Shown here: in pieces, positions 11,637-26,200 of the stretch
How the letters are laid out: the number at the start of each line of letters is the position of its first letter
Numbering within the stretch: position 1 is the stretch's first letter
Assembly: GCA_016801845.1 (NCBI GenBank)
Contig: CM028919.1
Location: 1,656,001-1,720,000, forward strand
Direction: 5' to 3'
Length of the DNA stretch: 64,000 nucleotides
DNA from: Polydactylus sextarius
Taxonomy: Eukaryota > Chordata > Actinopteri > Polynemidae
Notes under the pieces: model-generated
Database searches by the model: none
What the model was told of the DNA's origin: nothing
What the model saw: only the letters and a program-made list of their open reading frames with translations
Position numbers and translations under genes: made by a program

Positions 11637-14600
11637 CACTCCTCTTTGGGATTCTCCTCAGTTCGAGTGGCACTTCGTTCAGCCGCGTCCCTCGGCCCTT
11701 TCTGCTTTGAACTTCCAGTCAAGTCCGAAGCCGAATGAACATCTTTGCTGACCTTCTCCTGAGTTTCCTCCTGCACTGGTTCTCCGTTGGCCTCCATCCC
11801 GTACACCGCCTTCTCCCCGTTCAGGAAGTGACTGTGCTCCTCCTCCTGGATCTCTTGGTTTTCTTCCACCTCCTCCAGTTTGCGCAGGATAATTGGAAGC
11901 TTGGGATCTGCGTCGGTATTCTCCAACAAGGCGATGTCGCTTTCCTCGTAGCGAGGCAACGGCACACCCTCCTCCAGATTCTTCTGGAACTGCAGACGTT
12001 TGGCCCGTCCGCTGGCCGATGCTTTCTCCAGGATCTGCTTCTCAGCCAGGCGGAGCTGGATGGCCACGCGAGAGTGCAGAGACAGGTCAGGCTTCTCCAG
12101 CAGGGACCGGTCCTCCTAGAACAGATCGGGTAAAGATGAAAACACACACCAAGTTCTTGTCTGTGGAGCAGGCGGCTCCATTCTACAACCAACAAGCGAA
12201 CACTACCGACACTGAATCTTATGATGCCTTAAGACCCTCACAGTGATCTACAAGCAGCTCATGACTTTTCTTGAGTCTGGCTGACTGACCTCTGACGTGG
12301 TCTTGTAGGTCTTGAGCAGCAGAGCAGCTCTAGTCTCCAGGAACGTCCACAGCTTGATCTCGTTCTCCCAGCTGACAGGGAACTCGCTGTTGCCCAGTGT
12401 GAAGATTTTATTGATGGCACGATCTCCCAGCAGGTAGTCCTTCAGTTCCTCTGAAATTAAACTACACGTTACAATCTTCAACAGGATCCAAAGGCTGCAG
12501 TTGGTCGACTCACATTCATTTATATAGCGATTGTCAGTCGCTCACACACTGATGTCTGAGAGTGTGGAGCTCAGTCAGTGACGTTCAGTATTGGCCCCAA
12601 AATGAGCTCAGCTCACTGGGTCTTAGTTTCTGGGAATTTTATGGAGCCACATAGATTTCTAATCCAGTTTCAGATGAGATGATGAGACCTGACTGTAGCT
12701 TTTTCCTCCAACATGTTTAGCAAAGTTCAAAGACAGGATGTGGAGGTAAAAGGCTTTTTTGGTTTCAATACTGTTTTAGTTTTGGTAAAAGTAAACATTT
12801 AATATCACAAAGTGTGAGATAAGCACTTTAATGTGTGACCAGTATCTCATCCTTCATCGTTTGGATACTTCAATGTGAACATAACTTTGTTCATCTCCTC
12901 TTGTCTCAGGACTTGTTGGTAGTTACATGTAAAGATGAAAGAAAAAAAAGACAGACCCTCCAGTTATGTGTGTGCACTATTCCATCATGTCACATCTGCT
13001 GTGACACACACGCACATGCAGGGTGAGGATGAGTCCTGTGACAGAGGAGGATGTTGGGGGTTTATGACACCGGTGCCAGTCTACATACATGCCAATGAAT
13101 ATTGCAAACCCCTGGTGGATTTCTCCTTCCACACATCTGGTGGCCTGCCTTGCTCAATTAAACAGCTTGTGAACGGACAGCCCTTGCTCTTCTCCTCTGC
13201 TTCTCCTCTACCTCCACCTCCGCTCTGCCTCCTCCCCTCTTACTAGTGTGCGGAGGAGGCATTCATGTGTGGATGGTCCTGGAGGAGCATCACAAACAGT
13301 GGCACACTTTGGTTTCAAGTGTGTAATAAGATCAGTGGCTGGAAGGGTCTGCAGGTAACGTCCTGCTGCTGCTGCACTGTGTGTGTGTGTGTGTGTGTGT
13401 GTTACCCTCTGTCATGCAGAAAACTCTGAGGAAGGCCAGGAGTTGGGCTGAGATGGGGGGTTCATTACAGTGGACGGCAAAGACACAGGACCTGGAAACA
13501 CAACAGCACACACATCACACATAAGTTATTATGCCAATGAAGACACACTAGAAATAAGAGGGAACACTACATAGACCATTTCTCAAGACAAGGCAGTGTG
13601 ACAACACACTGCTCATATATCACAATAAACATCTCTGCGTTCTGCACAAAGCTGTGGCTACTCTGTAACAGTGAGATGAAAAAAAAAAAAAAAAAAAAAA
13701 CGACCTGAGCCTCATGTCTGTGAAATTCTTCACATTAGAAACAAAGAACACAAGCGGCACCGCTGCAGATGATGGACGCTTCCTCCACTTGCAGCTTCTA
13801 GTCGAACTATGAACACACACTCCTCTAGGGACCAGTGAAAGGAGCATAGCGCAGGAGAACCACTGCAGAGATGGGGGGGTGAGGGTGTGACCACTGTCAG
13901 GAATTATAACTATCAAAGAAACTATCAATCTGAAACACAAATCAGCTTTACGTTATAACGTCTGCAGCCCCTGCCTGTCTTGTGTGTGTTAATAATATTA
14001 GTGCCACAGTTTGAAGTTTTCCTCAGTGACAGAAAACCTCTAGAACCAGTGTGATCCAGGACTGGAATCTGCTCCACATCATCACATTACACACTGAGCT
14101 CATTTTACAGAGGACAATATTTTCCTCCGGTTTGAGTAAAGTGATCGATGTGAAGACGAGTAGCACAGGGTCGACGTTATTACACCACACAAACACATTA
14201 TAGCACCCCCCCCCCTCGCTCTTCCTATTACATTATCCCTCTGTCCGTCCCTGCAGCAGCCTCCAGCTCGGGGAAGTGAACTCTGTGTTAAAGGTTGTCG
14301 TAGATGCGCTGGAAGACAAAAGGCTGATGTTGTAAATGAGCGGTGGAAAGTGCTCACTTATTTCCACTTTATCAGAGTGTGATGATAGCAGCAGTGCGGC
14401 CCGACACCAAGCGTGTAGCTGTTTCCTTTGAAAATGATCTACGAGCGGATCTGTCAGTTTAATAGAGCGCCCCGGCAACAACAGGGATTGTTTCATTTAA
14501 TTTCCACTGTTGAGATTTAGACTGTCATCAATAAGAGATTAAAAGGCGGCTGATTAAAAATGCCGAACAGAGAATGCTGCATAAAATTAAGTAGCTAATG

Positions 14601-16611
14601 ATAAAGTGATTAAGCTTCTTTGGGATGAAAGTGTTGGGGCTGATGGTAAATTGATACATGGTGGGAAGGAGGAAAAAAGACATGCTGCAACATTTATATT
14701 ATGTGTTTCAATTATGCTAAAGGGGAGTCTAATTGGTTGAAATATTTTCTGGTAGGAGACAGAAGAGCAGCGTGGCTGAGTGAAAGGTACACAGAGTTAG
14801 TCCTGAGCCTGGAGCTCTCCTTGACCCATATTAAAGACTTCAGAGTAAAAGGCCTCAGGCTGATTTTGCAGATTTTGTCACTGACGAGAGCAGACGCTGG
14901 TGTGTGTAGATAAGAGGAAGAGGAGCCATGTTTGTCCTCAGACTGAGGATTAACGCGTAAAGAAAGGCTGGACGTACGCTGGGATGCCGGCTCGCGCCAA
15001 CACTTCGGCCTTCATGGCGTAGAGACGCTCGCTCTTACTGACGCCCAGCTTGATCTTCACTCGATCGTGAGCGTTGTCCTGGAAGAAGAAACCGTTGTGG
15101 ATGACGAACTCAGCGTTGGACCTCGTGCCATAGAAGATGTAGATCTACAGGAAGAACAAGAGCAAATAAGACACAGGGACATGACGCGCGTGAGCAGGGA
15201 AAGAGTAACGGACGGAACCGTCACCTGCTCGTTCTCCTTGTAGTCCTGCAGAGCCACACACTCGCAGCGATCGTCCTCCAGGTTGTAGCCGGTGGTAATC
15301 TGCACACAGAGAGTCACAGCAACTTCTCAGCAACCATTCACTGGCTCAACGAGATCATGTGTTGAGTGTGAGATAAAGAGATTACCAGTCCATTAGTGTG
15401 GTTACACATGTCCCAGAGGGGGATGAGGGCCAGCGTGACCCGGCTGCCGTCCTCAGTGGGAATCTGATTCTGACGGGTCATCACTGAGGACACCGCCCAC
15501 CTGTCACATACATCAACCAATCACTGCACAGTACAATACAGCAGCATTTATTTACTCCTCTCACATTGACCAGGAGATGCTAGACACAGTGTTACAATAT
15601 AGAGAGAAGGTTTACATCATTAGATGGAGGAGAGAGAGAAAGAGGGAGGAAGCCACTTGTATAAAGAAACTGTTGCAAACTTGTACATGATATTTTTCAG
15701 TTCTACATTATATGATATGTTTGTAATGATTCTGTCAGATGTCTCTCCACATAGAATAACACTTGTAAAGTGAAGGACCCTGCGCTCATTGTGTAGGTGA
15801 ATCGTTTTTATCCTGTTGTATTTAAATCCTGTGGTCTGGACCCGAGTGTCTTCAGCTACAGATCCTCATCTGACTCACTTTTACTATAGAGTCACCTCAT
15901 TGTGGGTGACACAGTGGGCGTGTTTATGTTGCGATACAGTGTGGTTCATGTGGGGACGCCTGCTGGATGAGTGCGCGTCGCCGCGTCTTCAACTTTCTAA
16001 TGCCACTGAACTTATTTTCCACGACCAGCGGTCGGTGCAGACTAACCACAGTGTCTGTGTATTGACATGCAGAACCTGCAGATGCTCCTCAACATACACA
16101 CAAATGCAGACTTACACCTGGTCATATTCAAAGTCACACGCTTCTCATGGACATTAAAATGGATTTACTTTCATTTCATTGACTTGCAGATGTTTCCAAG
16201 TCTCTCTCACACACACACACACTCACTCACACACACACACACACACACACTAACCTGTAGTCATCGAACGTGAAGCTGTCCTTCAGGGGCAGTTTGCTGG
16301 CAGCAGGATGAGTCTGGGGATGGAGGGAAGAGGAAAAAAAGGAAGAGAGGGGGAAAAACACAAATCAGTGAGAGGAATTTCATTATGCAGGTATGCTGGG
16401 GTGGGGGGGCTGCCTGACAGGGACGCCTAACAAGAAGGACTGGGAGTAGGGGGCCACCGCAGGGGCGCACAAAGTGTGTGTGAGTGTGTGCAAGTGTGTG
16501 TGTGTGGTCCGTTAGTGCGGCGTGACACTCGCCCCTCCCCATACATCACTGTCAACTTAATTTGTTGTGGCCAGCAGCCGTCATAAATCTGCCTCATCAA
16601 TTTGGGCCTGT

Positions 16612-16643
<32 letters not shown>

Positions 16644-17826
16644 GCGGAGGTTGTGTGTCCGCTGATGCCACTGGTTTCGCAATTTAAAGCCACAGTCACC
16701 ACCGACCACCTCCATTTACACACCATACTGAGTTTAAGCAGGAGTGGGAGGGAGAGGAGTTCAGCGGAAGGATAATAAAGCAAAGGAAGAGACAGGTGGA
16801 GGGCAAAGAGTAAGAAGTAAAGAAAAAAAAAAAAGAGTGAGAAAGAAAGAGCAGCTTCTACACTAGAAAACAGGTTTTTTTGCCTCATGTTTCTACCATC
16901 TTTACTCTTAGGGTTTTAACACTTTATGATTGTTCTACCTCCCTCATCTTCTTCTTTTAAACTATTTATTGTTTTCTTATTTGCTACTACTGTTTCTATT
17001 TGTTTTCATCTGATTTTTCTTTTTCTGGTTGGTCATTTATTGTTTTCATCTACTTTCCTTGTTGTTCCTGGTCAGTTTCCTTCAGTCTGAGCTTTCTTGT
17101 ACAGCACTTTGGTCAACGTTTTGTTGTTTTAAAATGCGCTATAGCAATAAACTTTATTATTATTAATGTTATTATTATGTTTCTATTCATTTCACAGACT
17201 TGAAACGTGCTAAACACACAGGTGGGAATGTTTTATATTGAGGAATTAGTCAGATGAATAGATTTATGTATCAGACCCTCGTTTCTGTCGCATGAACACG
17301 TGACAAGTGGAAGCAGCGATGACTGAGAAGTGGACACTATGACAACGTGTCTGTCTACGCAGTCTGTACCGATTATATGTCTGATGCGGTCCGAGTTTAT
17401 TATACTGAATCTCAATGACCCAGAACATTCAGTTGCAGTTGAATTTAAGGAACTTTAAGACAATTACAACATCTGAGATTCGAGACATCATGCTTGTCAA
17501 GCACACAGCTACAGGCCACACTACTCTGCAGACATCAGGTGTCATCGGAGAAGAGGGTTAACACACATTTGAAACTTCCGACAAAAAGACACATTCTCTG
17601 ATAAGTTTCTATCATTTCTAGAACAGCTGATGTTTATTTTAAATGACATGGAAACCAGTGGCTGTCTCAACAACGGAATGGTCCTTTAACTTGTAACCTC
17701 CTCCTCAATAAATGCATGCACACGCGCACACGCACACACACACACACACACACACACCAAGTCCTCAGGGCAAAATAGAATGGTCACATCATATTTCACC
17801 TCTAGAGGTGAGGAGCTGGTGCTGGT

Positions 17827-17860
<34 letters not shown>

Positions 17861-20219
17861 TGTGAGAGAGACAGAGATCCAGGCTGGTCACTTTGTTTAA
17901 CTTGACAACCTTGATCCTCCACACTCACCTGTAGAGATGAATCAGTGTCAGCACTGGACACACACACACACACACAATTACATTTGTTCTGTTTGACTCT
18001 CCCATCAGAGGGAGTGTAGGAGGGTCACTGAGGAGTTTGTCCACCTACAGTGTGTATGAAACACGAATATTCACCCAGAGAGATTTGAAATGCTTTTTTA
18101 TAGGTTCGACCATCGTTTAGTTTAGTCCCCTGGGTTAACAGGAGGCAGCATGAGTCCAAGGATGATGAGTCTGTAACAGTCTCTAACTCTCTCTATGGCA
18201 AAAGGAGTAGACCAGACCAGGGACTTGTTTGTCATCAGGGATAATAGATGAGGGTTTAATGGTTTTCAGTGGAAATGCAGGTAAGCTTCCTGAATTCCTG
18301 AAACAACTCTTGGGCCCCTGAGAAAGTTTCTGCCACGTAAAGAGTCATTTATATACATTTATATACAGGAACCCTCTGGATGTTTCTTACAGTTAACCAG
18401 TGATTATAAGTGCTCTGGATCATCAGGTTGGTGTGGTGGATGGGTCTTAATAACACTGTAACTCGCTCCATCTGCTAATGTTGCTGTGGAGAAGAAGCTG
18501 CTTCACTACTGGAAACAAAACATGGGATTATAATATCATTCTCAGGTTTCTGCAGAGCGTCAACACACATCTCAATGTTGAACTTAATTGTAAATGTACG
18601 TGCACACACGCTTGTCCTATGATTCTCCCTCATTGTCTGCAGCCAGCCAATTAACATCATGTAATAACATCACAAGTGGACAAGCTCTGAGTTCAGCTGT
18701 GACTGACCATAGGTGATGTGGATACATGGAGTGCAATAGATAAAATATACAGTAAATTCTTCGTCATGATGGCGACAAACTTTTAGATGCTGTTGTTATA
18801 GCTGAGTGATGAAATAGGTGCGCCACAGTAGACCATGAAGACTGGTTGGCCAGACATTTGTCAACTGGATGTAGCCCTCCACTTGTGTCACAGCTCTTGT
18901 GATTTCTTTTGCACAGGAAGTGCACTACTGCAAAATTAAAACACCACACTTGGTTTCTGCAAATGGAAACGATATGTGTGTTTATTTTAGATCAGATCAC
19001 AAGTGGTCGCATATGGAAGCGCACAACGGTGCCAGGTTTGAACAGGCTTTGTGATGATCCAACACTGCCGTTAAACTGGTGATGAATCTATTGGCTGTGA
19101 ATCAACAGATGACAGAAGAAGTGTCGGATAATGTGGAGTTTTTCACGTTACAGAGAAAACCCCAGACAATGAGACACAAGTCAGGTACACTGTGACTGAA
19201 GGTGTAAGGTGCATACGCATACGCACACACGCAATGTGCTGCACACAGAGCTCTTGATGCATTAGCATTCAAAGACAAGGGTCATCCATCATGTGCCACT
19301 GTGGAGAGACAGTGTGTGTTGGAAAGTGGCTGAAGGTATGAGTAAGTGTGTGTGTATGTGTGTGTGTAGCTATGCAATGTGAGGACCTCTGAAATAAGGA
19401 CATTTTAGGAAACTGAGCATAAATCAGGACTTCAGCGAGTGAACTGATTCTCTATGAGGAACAGGTTCAGGATTTTGTTGGTGATCTAATAAACACTGGG
19501 TGGACAGATCCTGAACTTTCTAATACACACCATTTGCTCCAGGTTGAGTTCATGGACCTCAATAATTGTATATATATAACAGAAAGATATGAAACTGTAC
19601 CCTAGTTCAGAAACAACCACAGACTCAGACACATCAAGACAAATTAACCGGAAAAACAAACAAAAAAATGTTTTGTCCATTTGTCCATGACTTTACTACT
19701 ACTTATTATGCACAATTCCCATTGTTAGTTTATACAAATTCATTATTGTAATTAATTGTTCACTGACGGGACACTGGAAATGTAACCTGTGTGGGACTAT
19801 GAAAAGATTATCTAATCTAAACCAATTTATCATGAAATGTACAACACAACAAAGTGAAAGGGTCTGAATAAATATTTTATAAAAGCACTGTAGATCAATA
19901 TGTGTGGCTGATCACACATCTTCCAATACACTGGGCAGACAGAAGAGAGAAAGGGGGGGGGGCAGAGAGAGAGAGAGAGAGGGAGAGACAGAGAGAGGTT
20001 TTTGAGGAAGGTACATTCAGGTCAATTCAATTCAAAGCCAATGTGACAAGCTAATTTTCCAGCCCGGTCATCTGAGGAGGAGGGAGCGGAGGGAGGACAT
20101 GAGGGGGGCAGAGTGAGGGGCTACACCAGGAGGGAGGAGTGTGTGTTAAGAAAGGAGATGTATCAAAGATGAGGGGACACACACACACACACACACAAGG
20201 CAAATGCACATAATGTTCT

Positions 20220-20252
<33 letters not shown>

Positions 20253-23200
20253 ATGAGAACTCCTGATAGACAAAGTCAAACTCAGAGCAGCATCATTATA
20301 CATAAAGCGCAGTTAGTGTTACCGTGGTGACCAGGGATGCAGCTAATGATGAACGTCATTATCGGTTAATCTGTTCATTATTTTCTCAATTAACTGGTTA
20401 ATGGTTGGTCTATCAAATAAAATGCTGCCATTTTATGAAACAATATCAACGGTACTAATAACTCTGCCCACAGAGACGTGTTCAGGTCTTTTATTTGACC
20501 AACTGTCAGTGTGACAGAGAAAAACGCTCAAGACTTGAGAAAACAACCTGAACAATTAAACAATCAAAATAGCTGGAAATTACAACAACCAGTTTATTAA
20601 CTGACTGTTGCAGCTGTGGCGGTGACAATAAATCCTCACATAATGAGATCAAAATGTATTACACAGCACATCCTATTACATTTTAATATTGATTTTCCAA
20701 TATCCAGAAATGCGCGGCGAGTATATTGTGTCGTTAGTGACTCTGCTCTAATGACTTCCAAAGACGTGAGGAGTCATAGGGAAAATGTTCCACCTTTATG
20801 GACCTTTATGCTGTCACACAATGGACATCAAAGAGTCAAAGAGATAAATGACTGATCAAGTGTCATAAACACAAACTGTCCAGCAAATAGGACACACCCT
20901 GTAGCGCATCAGTGTTTTCAATCTATGCTAATTAAAAATAGAACATTTTGTATCTACTCACACTACTACTGATACTACTATACACCAAACTCAGCTCCTT
21001 GTTGCACGGCCGCACCATCTTCACTTATATCAGATATCGACACTTTGCCATCTAGGGCATGAGTTCAACTACATTATAGTAGTCAACGACATTATATAAA
21101 AGAGGTATCAGTGTCTTAATGGGACCCACAGAAAACCAACATGAATCATTTGGAGATCATCAGAACAGTGAAACCAACAGAATGGGTCAGTGCACACTGT
21201 TCCATGGGAGCAATGTAAAACACAATACTCCCACCCAGTGGAGTCTATGAAAATTGCATGTTAAAGTAAACATTCAGTCACTGAAGAATTTCACCCATTT
21301 ATTCTTCACAATGTTCTTTAATATTGTGAAATTAATTAAGACAATGAGTCAAAGACACCAGTGTGAGAGAACATACAGATATCGCGGTTGTTATCTTAAC
21401 ATGCAGACATCCTGCGGCGTGTTTCTCATGTGATGAAACCAAAAGCTGACAGAATGAGAACTTCAGAGAGGACGGTGGCGACTTCAGATTACAGCTGAGC
21501 TGTCACTTCACTACGCTTCACGTTAATAATGAAACCATTAGCATATTTTGAGATTGCTATCCTGCTATCTGTTGTCTGTTCACCATGTTTCATCATACAA
21601 CATAATCGGTGTCTGTGGATCTGACTCCAGCTGTTGGCACATTGACGCTGGACTGAAACAGTTCAAACTGAACACTGGTCTCGTACACAGCGTTCTGATT
21701 AAAAGTTTAAATCGCAATCAAAAACCAAATCAAAAAAAAAAAAAAAAAAAGGAGTATTCTACATTGATCAAAGTCAATCTTGATCTTATGGAACAACCTT
21801 CATCACGGTGTTAAAATTGAATTCAAATTTACCACAATGACAATCCTCCCGGCCTCAACTTGGAACTTCTATTCTGGACTTGTATTCTATTACTTATGTG
21901 CTAGTTTTGCCTTTTATTAACTCAATTGTAGTTTTGCTTGAGGTACTGACAGGTCTCGGTGCTGGTATGGATATACAACCTTTTTGTCTGAACTCAAGCA
22001 AATAGTACCAACCCACAGTGGAACCATTCCCCACCATGACTCCAACCATCATCAGTAAACCATCTCAGACGTAGTCTTTGAAGAAACCTGTACACGCACA
22101 TTGCGGGCTCCACTTCTGGCTGCGGGCTCAGGCACTTCACGCATCAAAACCTCCACAGGAGTATGAGGAGGAGAAAGGTTGGAGACAATGTGAGGGACTC
22201 ACAGCTGGAGCTTGGGTCCATTGTCAGAACAGAAGATGAACTGTGTCTGTATATATCTGCTACATGGAAAGGTACCAGACATTTGCTGTGACTCCAAAAA
22301 TACTTTTTAGCAAGAAACAACCACTCGCCATGCGTAGGCTCTTGTTATTGCAAGCTAAAGACTAGGATTGAAATGATCCATGGATTTAGATAAATGCATC
22401 GATTCAGTGATTAATGATCCAATATTATCAACGCAAAGTGAAAAGATGGGTCCATATCGCCATATTTCAAATAAATTCCCATGACACATCTGAGTTAGTA
22501 TTTCCATTCAAGCTCCACCTCCTACTGCTGCTCCTTCCTAAACAATTAAACAATGCTAGTAGCCTAGCGCCAGGCAGGTCATGGCAAGTAGCCTAGGAAA
22601 AGACGATGAGGGCGTTTAGTCGCCTCTTGGGAATAAATCAGAGAAAAGATGAGTCATCAGACATGAGGCAGTAGGAAGTAAAATAGTCAAGAAACATGAC
22701 CAACCTGTCTGAGCACCTGAATAAGCAGGACATTGACCCATGTGTTAACGTGTCATAACTGATCACCAGCTCTGACTAGTTATTATCCATTAAAACTGAG
22801 CTACAACTCTAAAAGGACCTCTTTTTAATAAAAAACATTTAGATATCTGTCGAGATAGATATTAGATATCTATCTATCTAGCTAAGAAATAAAATGGTCA
22901 AATCATATTTTAGTTGTTTTTTTATTTATGTGTGTATATGAACTGATCACATTAAATGGATATATGATATTGTCTCATATTGACTGATATAACATCATAT
23001 AGTGATGAAACTTACACCTCCACTAAAGACACAATAAGAAAACTGGAAGATCCATTTGCACATTATGTCACTTCACTGGGTGAATTCAGTAACCATAGCA
23101 ACATGCTTTGTTTTCAATTGTAACAGAATAGGATAGAATAGAATAGAATATATTTTCTCTCCCACAAGGGGAAATGTATCTGTTTGACAGCATAAAAACC

Positions 23201-26200
23201 ATAATGACCAAATGTTTGGATTTACTGTTCCTCTGATTGACAAGGTTATGAAAGAGTGTGTGTATCTGCCTACCTGTACTAGCTTGTAGAAGTAGGCGTA
23301 CTGGCGAGCAGTGTTTTTATACTGGCTCAGAACGTCCTGTACGGCCTGCGTGCCCAGCAGCAGCTGCACCTCATCCTGCTGGTAGTACAGCGGCGTGTCG
23401 TACTCCTGGGGAAGACTGCGGATGTACGGCAGCCAGAACGACGCGGGGTCGGCCCGTTCACACAGCAGGTGGAGGGCAAGCGTCACGTTGCCCATGGCCT
23501 GCAGGATCCGGTCCTGGCTGTACAGAGGGCCTGACACACACACAGATCACAGTCAGCTACGGGACAACACGGCCCTCTGCACACTGAACAAAATCTCACA
23601 CACTGATGGTGAAGAGATATGATCTGACAGTGTCTGTGGTGGAACAGAGAGCTGCCCTCAGATTTAAAACCTGCTGCATTAGAATTCAATAAACAGCAAG
23701 GAGCCAACTCACATCAAACTACTTATTAAACCAGGTTACAGCTGTATGCCAGACTGAAAACAGTCATCTGCAGCAAATATCAAATATTTATTTCAGCAAC
23801 TTAAAAACGGAGGTTAAAAAAAATCAAACTTGTATTCATGTATGGATATCACTGCTGAATAAACACAATACTGAATCAGACCTCCTACAGATCATATTTT
23901 TATACTATGAATGTGAGATCTGCTCATAGACTGACACAGCTTCTCTTCTCACAAACACTATAAACTCATCACGTTCTCACCCAGCACCGAGCTCTGTGCC
24001 GACTCCACCGTCATCAGCATCTTCCTGGGAATCCACAGGAAGAGTTCCTCTGTCTGCAAACACACACACACGAATGATAAGTGACTGCTACTATCGGAAA
24101 CCTCTGCCAACTGTTTTGTAACACATCAAGTGATCACACTCTGTTGGTCGTACTAACACTAAACAAAACCAAAAGTGTATGAGACATTACTCAGCACCTG
24201 TTTTCTCTCCTCTGCTCTCAGCCCAGAGGACTGATCCTCAGGAAAAGTTGAAATTGAAAGTTGTGACCGTGTGTTGAGCTCACCTTGATGTCTCTGGTGG
24301 CCCGCAGACCGTAGCCCTCCGTACCAAAGTTGGTCACTGTGAAGCCGTCGCAGGAAGCGCCGCTCTCCTGAGCCCAGGACATCAGGTCTGGGAAGTAGTC
24401 CTCTCTGTTGCCCTCAAATAAAACTGAAATACCTGAACAAAGACATAAAATTCATTTCTGTTGTGTGTTTCAGTTACATTGAGCAAGTATTTCAAACATC
24501 TTTGGCACCATGAGTTTAAATTGACACCATGACTTCAAAGAGTCTGAACTGTAAACACTGTGTGTGCTCACGTCCTCACCCTTCTGTTTCTTTCGGATCT
24601 TCTCCACCAGCCCTCTGATCTGGGTATACTCCTCCCACTCTTTGCCAGCAGAGGGTGCTGCACTGCTGCATTCTGGAAAAACACAAGGCAACTATTAAAA
24701 CCTCAGCTGACCCATCAAACACACCTGAATAAAACACGTCAGCATAAACATAGAGCAAGATGTAGTCCTGTCTCCGTGTGACAGGATGGACCCGGATCAT
24801 AATCCGGCCTCTGTCCTGCTGTGTCAGGTCACTGAGGACATTAAACTACAGACCAGGAGGCAGAAACGTCCTACTAAACTCCTTCGTTATGATGCCCTGT
24901 TCTTACCATTGAGGTCCTATATTGGCACAGTCCAGAAGAAACTCATTCAGCGGTTGTGTATTTGGTTAAGTCTGTTTTGTAATCCTCCAGGATTCGGTAG
25001 GTTCAAGTTACATTTGAGACTGTTAAAGACCTTTAACGGATGTTATTTAACACCTTAACCATCCGAGTGTGGAAGCACAGTAGATATTCAGCATGGTTAT
25101 GGATTAAACATATCCATTATCACATTACATTGTTTCAGTGCTTCTCATCACAATATAAACAACCACTTCTAATGATAAATTACAAATTTACAAAATTACA
25201 AAAGCTGTTTAAATTTAGCTCTTTGCTGAAACCTCAGGTATCTGACAGGAACCGGACATTCTCCCTGCTGTTATAGTCCATCCACCTCTGAGCTGGGCGA
25301 GAGTTCATTGTCATTCTTCTCTGTTCAGTACAGTTAGAAACAGTTGTTATCTGAGTGACTGTAGCGTTTATTTTTTGTCAGCCCCAGTCTGATGATGCTG
25401 CTCTGAGCTCTCTCATCAGCGCGGAGCTGCTGCTCCCTGGATGTTTCCTGTTTCTGGATCAAACCTGAATTTAAACTCCACACACTGTTGCATGTAGAGC
25501 TGATGGAGACTGCAGTCCTGGTTCTGCTTTGCAGGCAGGGAAACGTGAGGCAAGCCAGGGCTAGCCGGTTTCAGATTAATATACGTAGTAAACAACAGCT
25601 TTGTACAAATGCTCATTTGATTTTAAGGCGACAGAGAATCAAAAAGAGTTTGTACTTCATCTTTGTTGAAATACTGTCATCCACCCACATTCAGGAACAT
25701 GTGAAAAGTGCTAGAAACTCTGAACATCTCCTTTTCATAGAAATTCTTTATTTAGAAATGTCCACTAGAAAATGAGTTAATGTGGAAAAACGGTTGTTTG
25801 CGAGGTCAAATGTATCTCACTGTCCCTCCACTCTGGTTCAATTTCCTCCCCTTCAAAGGAGTTTAGCTGTAAAAAGATGGTCTGTCTGTGTTATGAAGCT
25901 GACAAAGTTACATTCATTTGAGTGACAGTGAAGGCAGCCAATCACGTGTTAAGTGCTTGCATTTCATAATGAGTTTGCCAGTTAAGCCTGAAAAGATGCC
26001 AAATAGGTGAAAACCTTGTGTTTAAAACCCTGTTCACCCTAAAATATCTTTCTGAGAGGTTTTTATGAAGCTTCTGAGGCGTTACACATCCAACCAACAT
26101 TTTATTGTGTATATGTCACATCACAGAACAAGGATCAAAACCCTGTTCAACCGTTCTCTGCCACCTTTAAGAAACACGTCTGACACGGTTACATGGTTGA

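Larger units (their letters stand above)
16314..23273 (-). other. setd3 intron 5 (about 7 kb)
   Basis: Longest setd3 intron. It contains GT/CA microsatellites at 16616-16642, 17725-17758, 17828-17857, 20182-20199 and 20223-20250, a LINE-type tail near 17.1 kb, a candidate conserved block at 16.55-16.74 kb, and a short AGATA/TATCT palindromic patch near 22.85 kb. I saw no nested gene. The splice junctions on both sides are standard. Confidence 0.8.

Noticed and set aside
11735..12246. Overlapping 117-132-codon plus-strand frames opposite the last setd3 exon
   Set aside because: Antisense shadows of the setd3 exon; no independent start context or family resemblance.
24786..25276. Two Lys/Leu-rich open frames in setd3 intron 1
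   Set aside because: No recognisable retroelement or protein motif; AT-rich chance frames.
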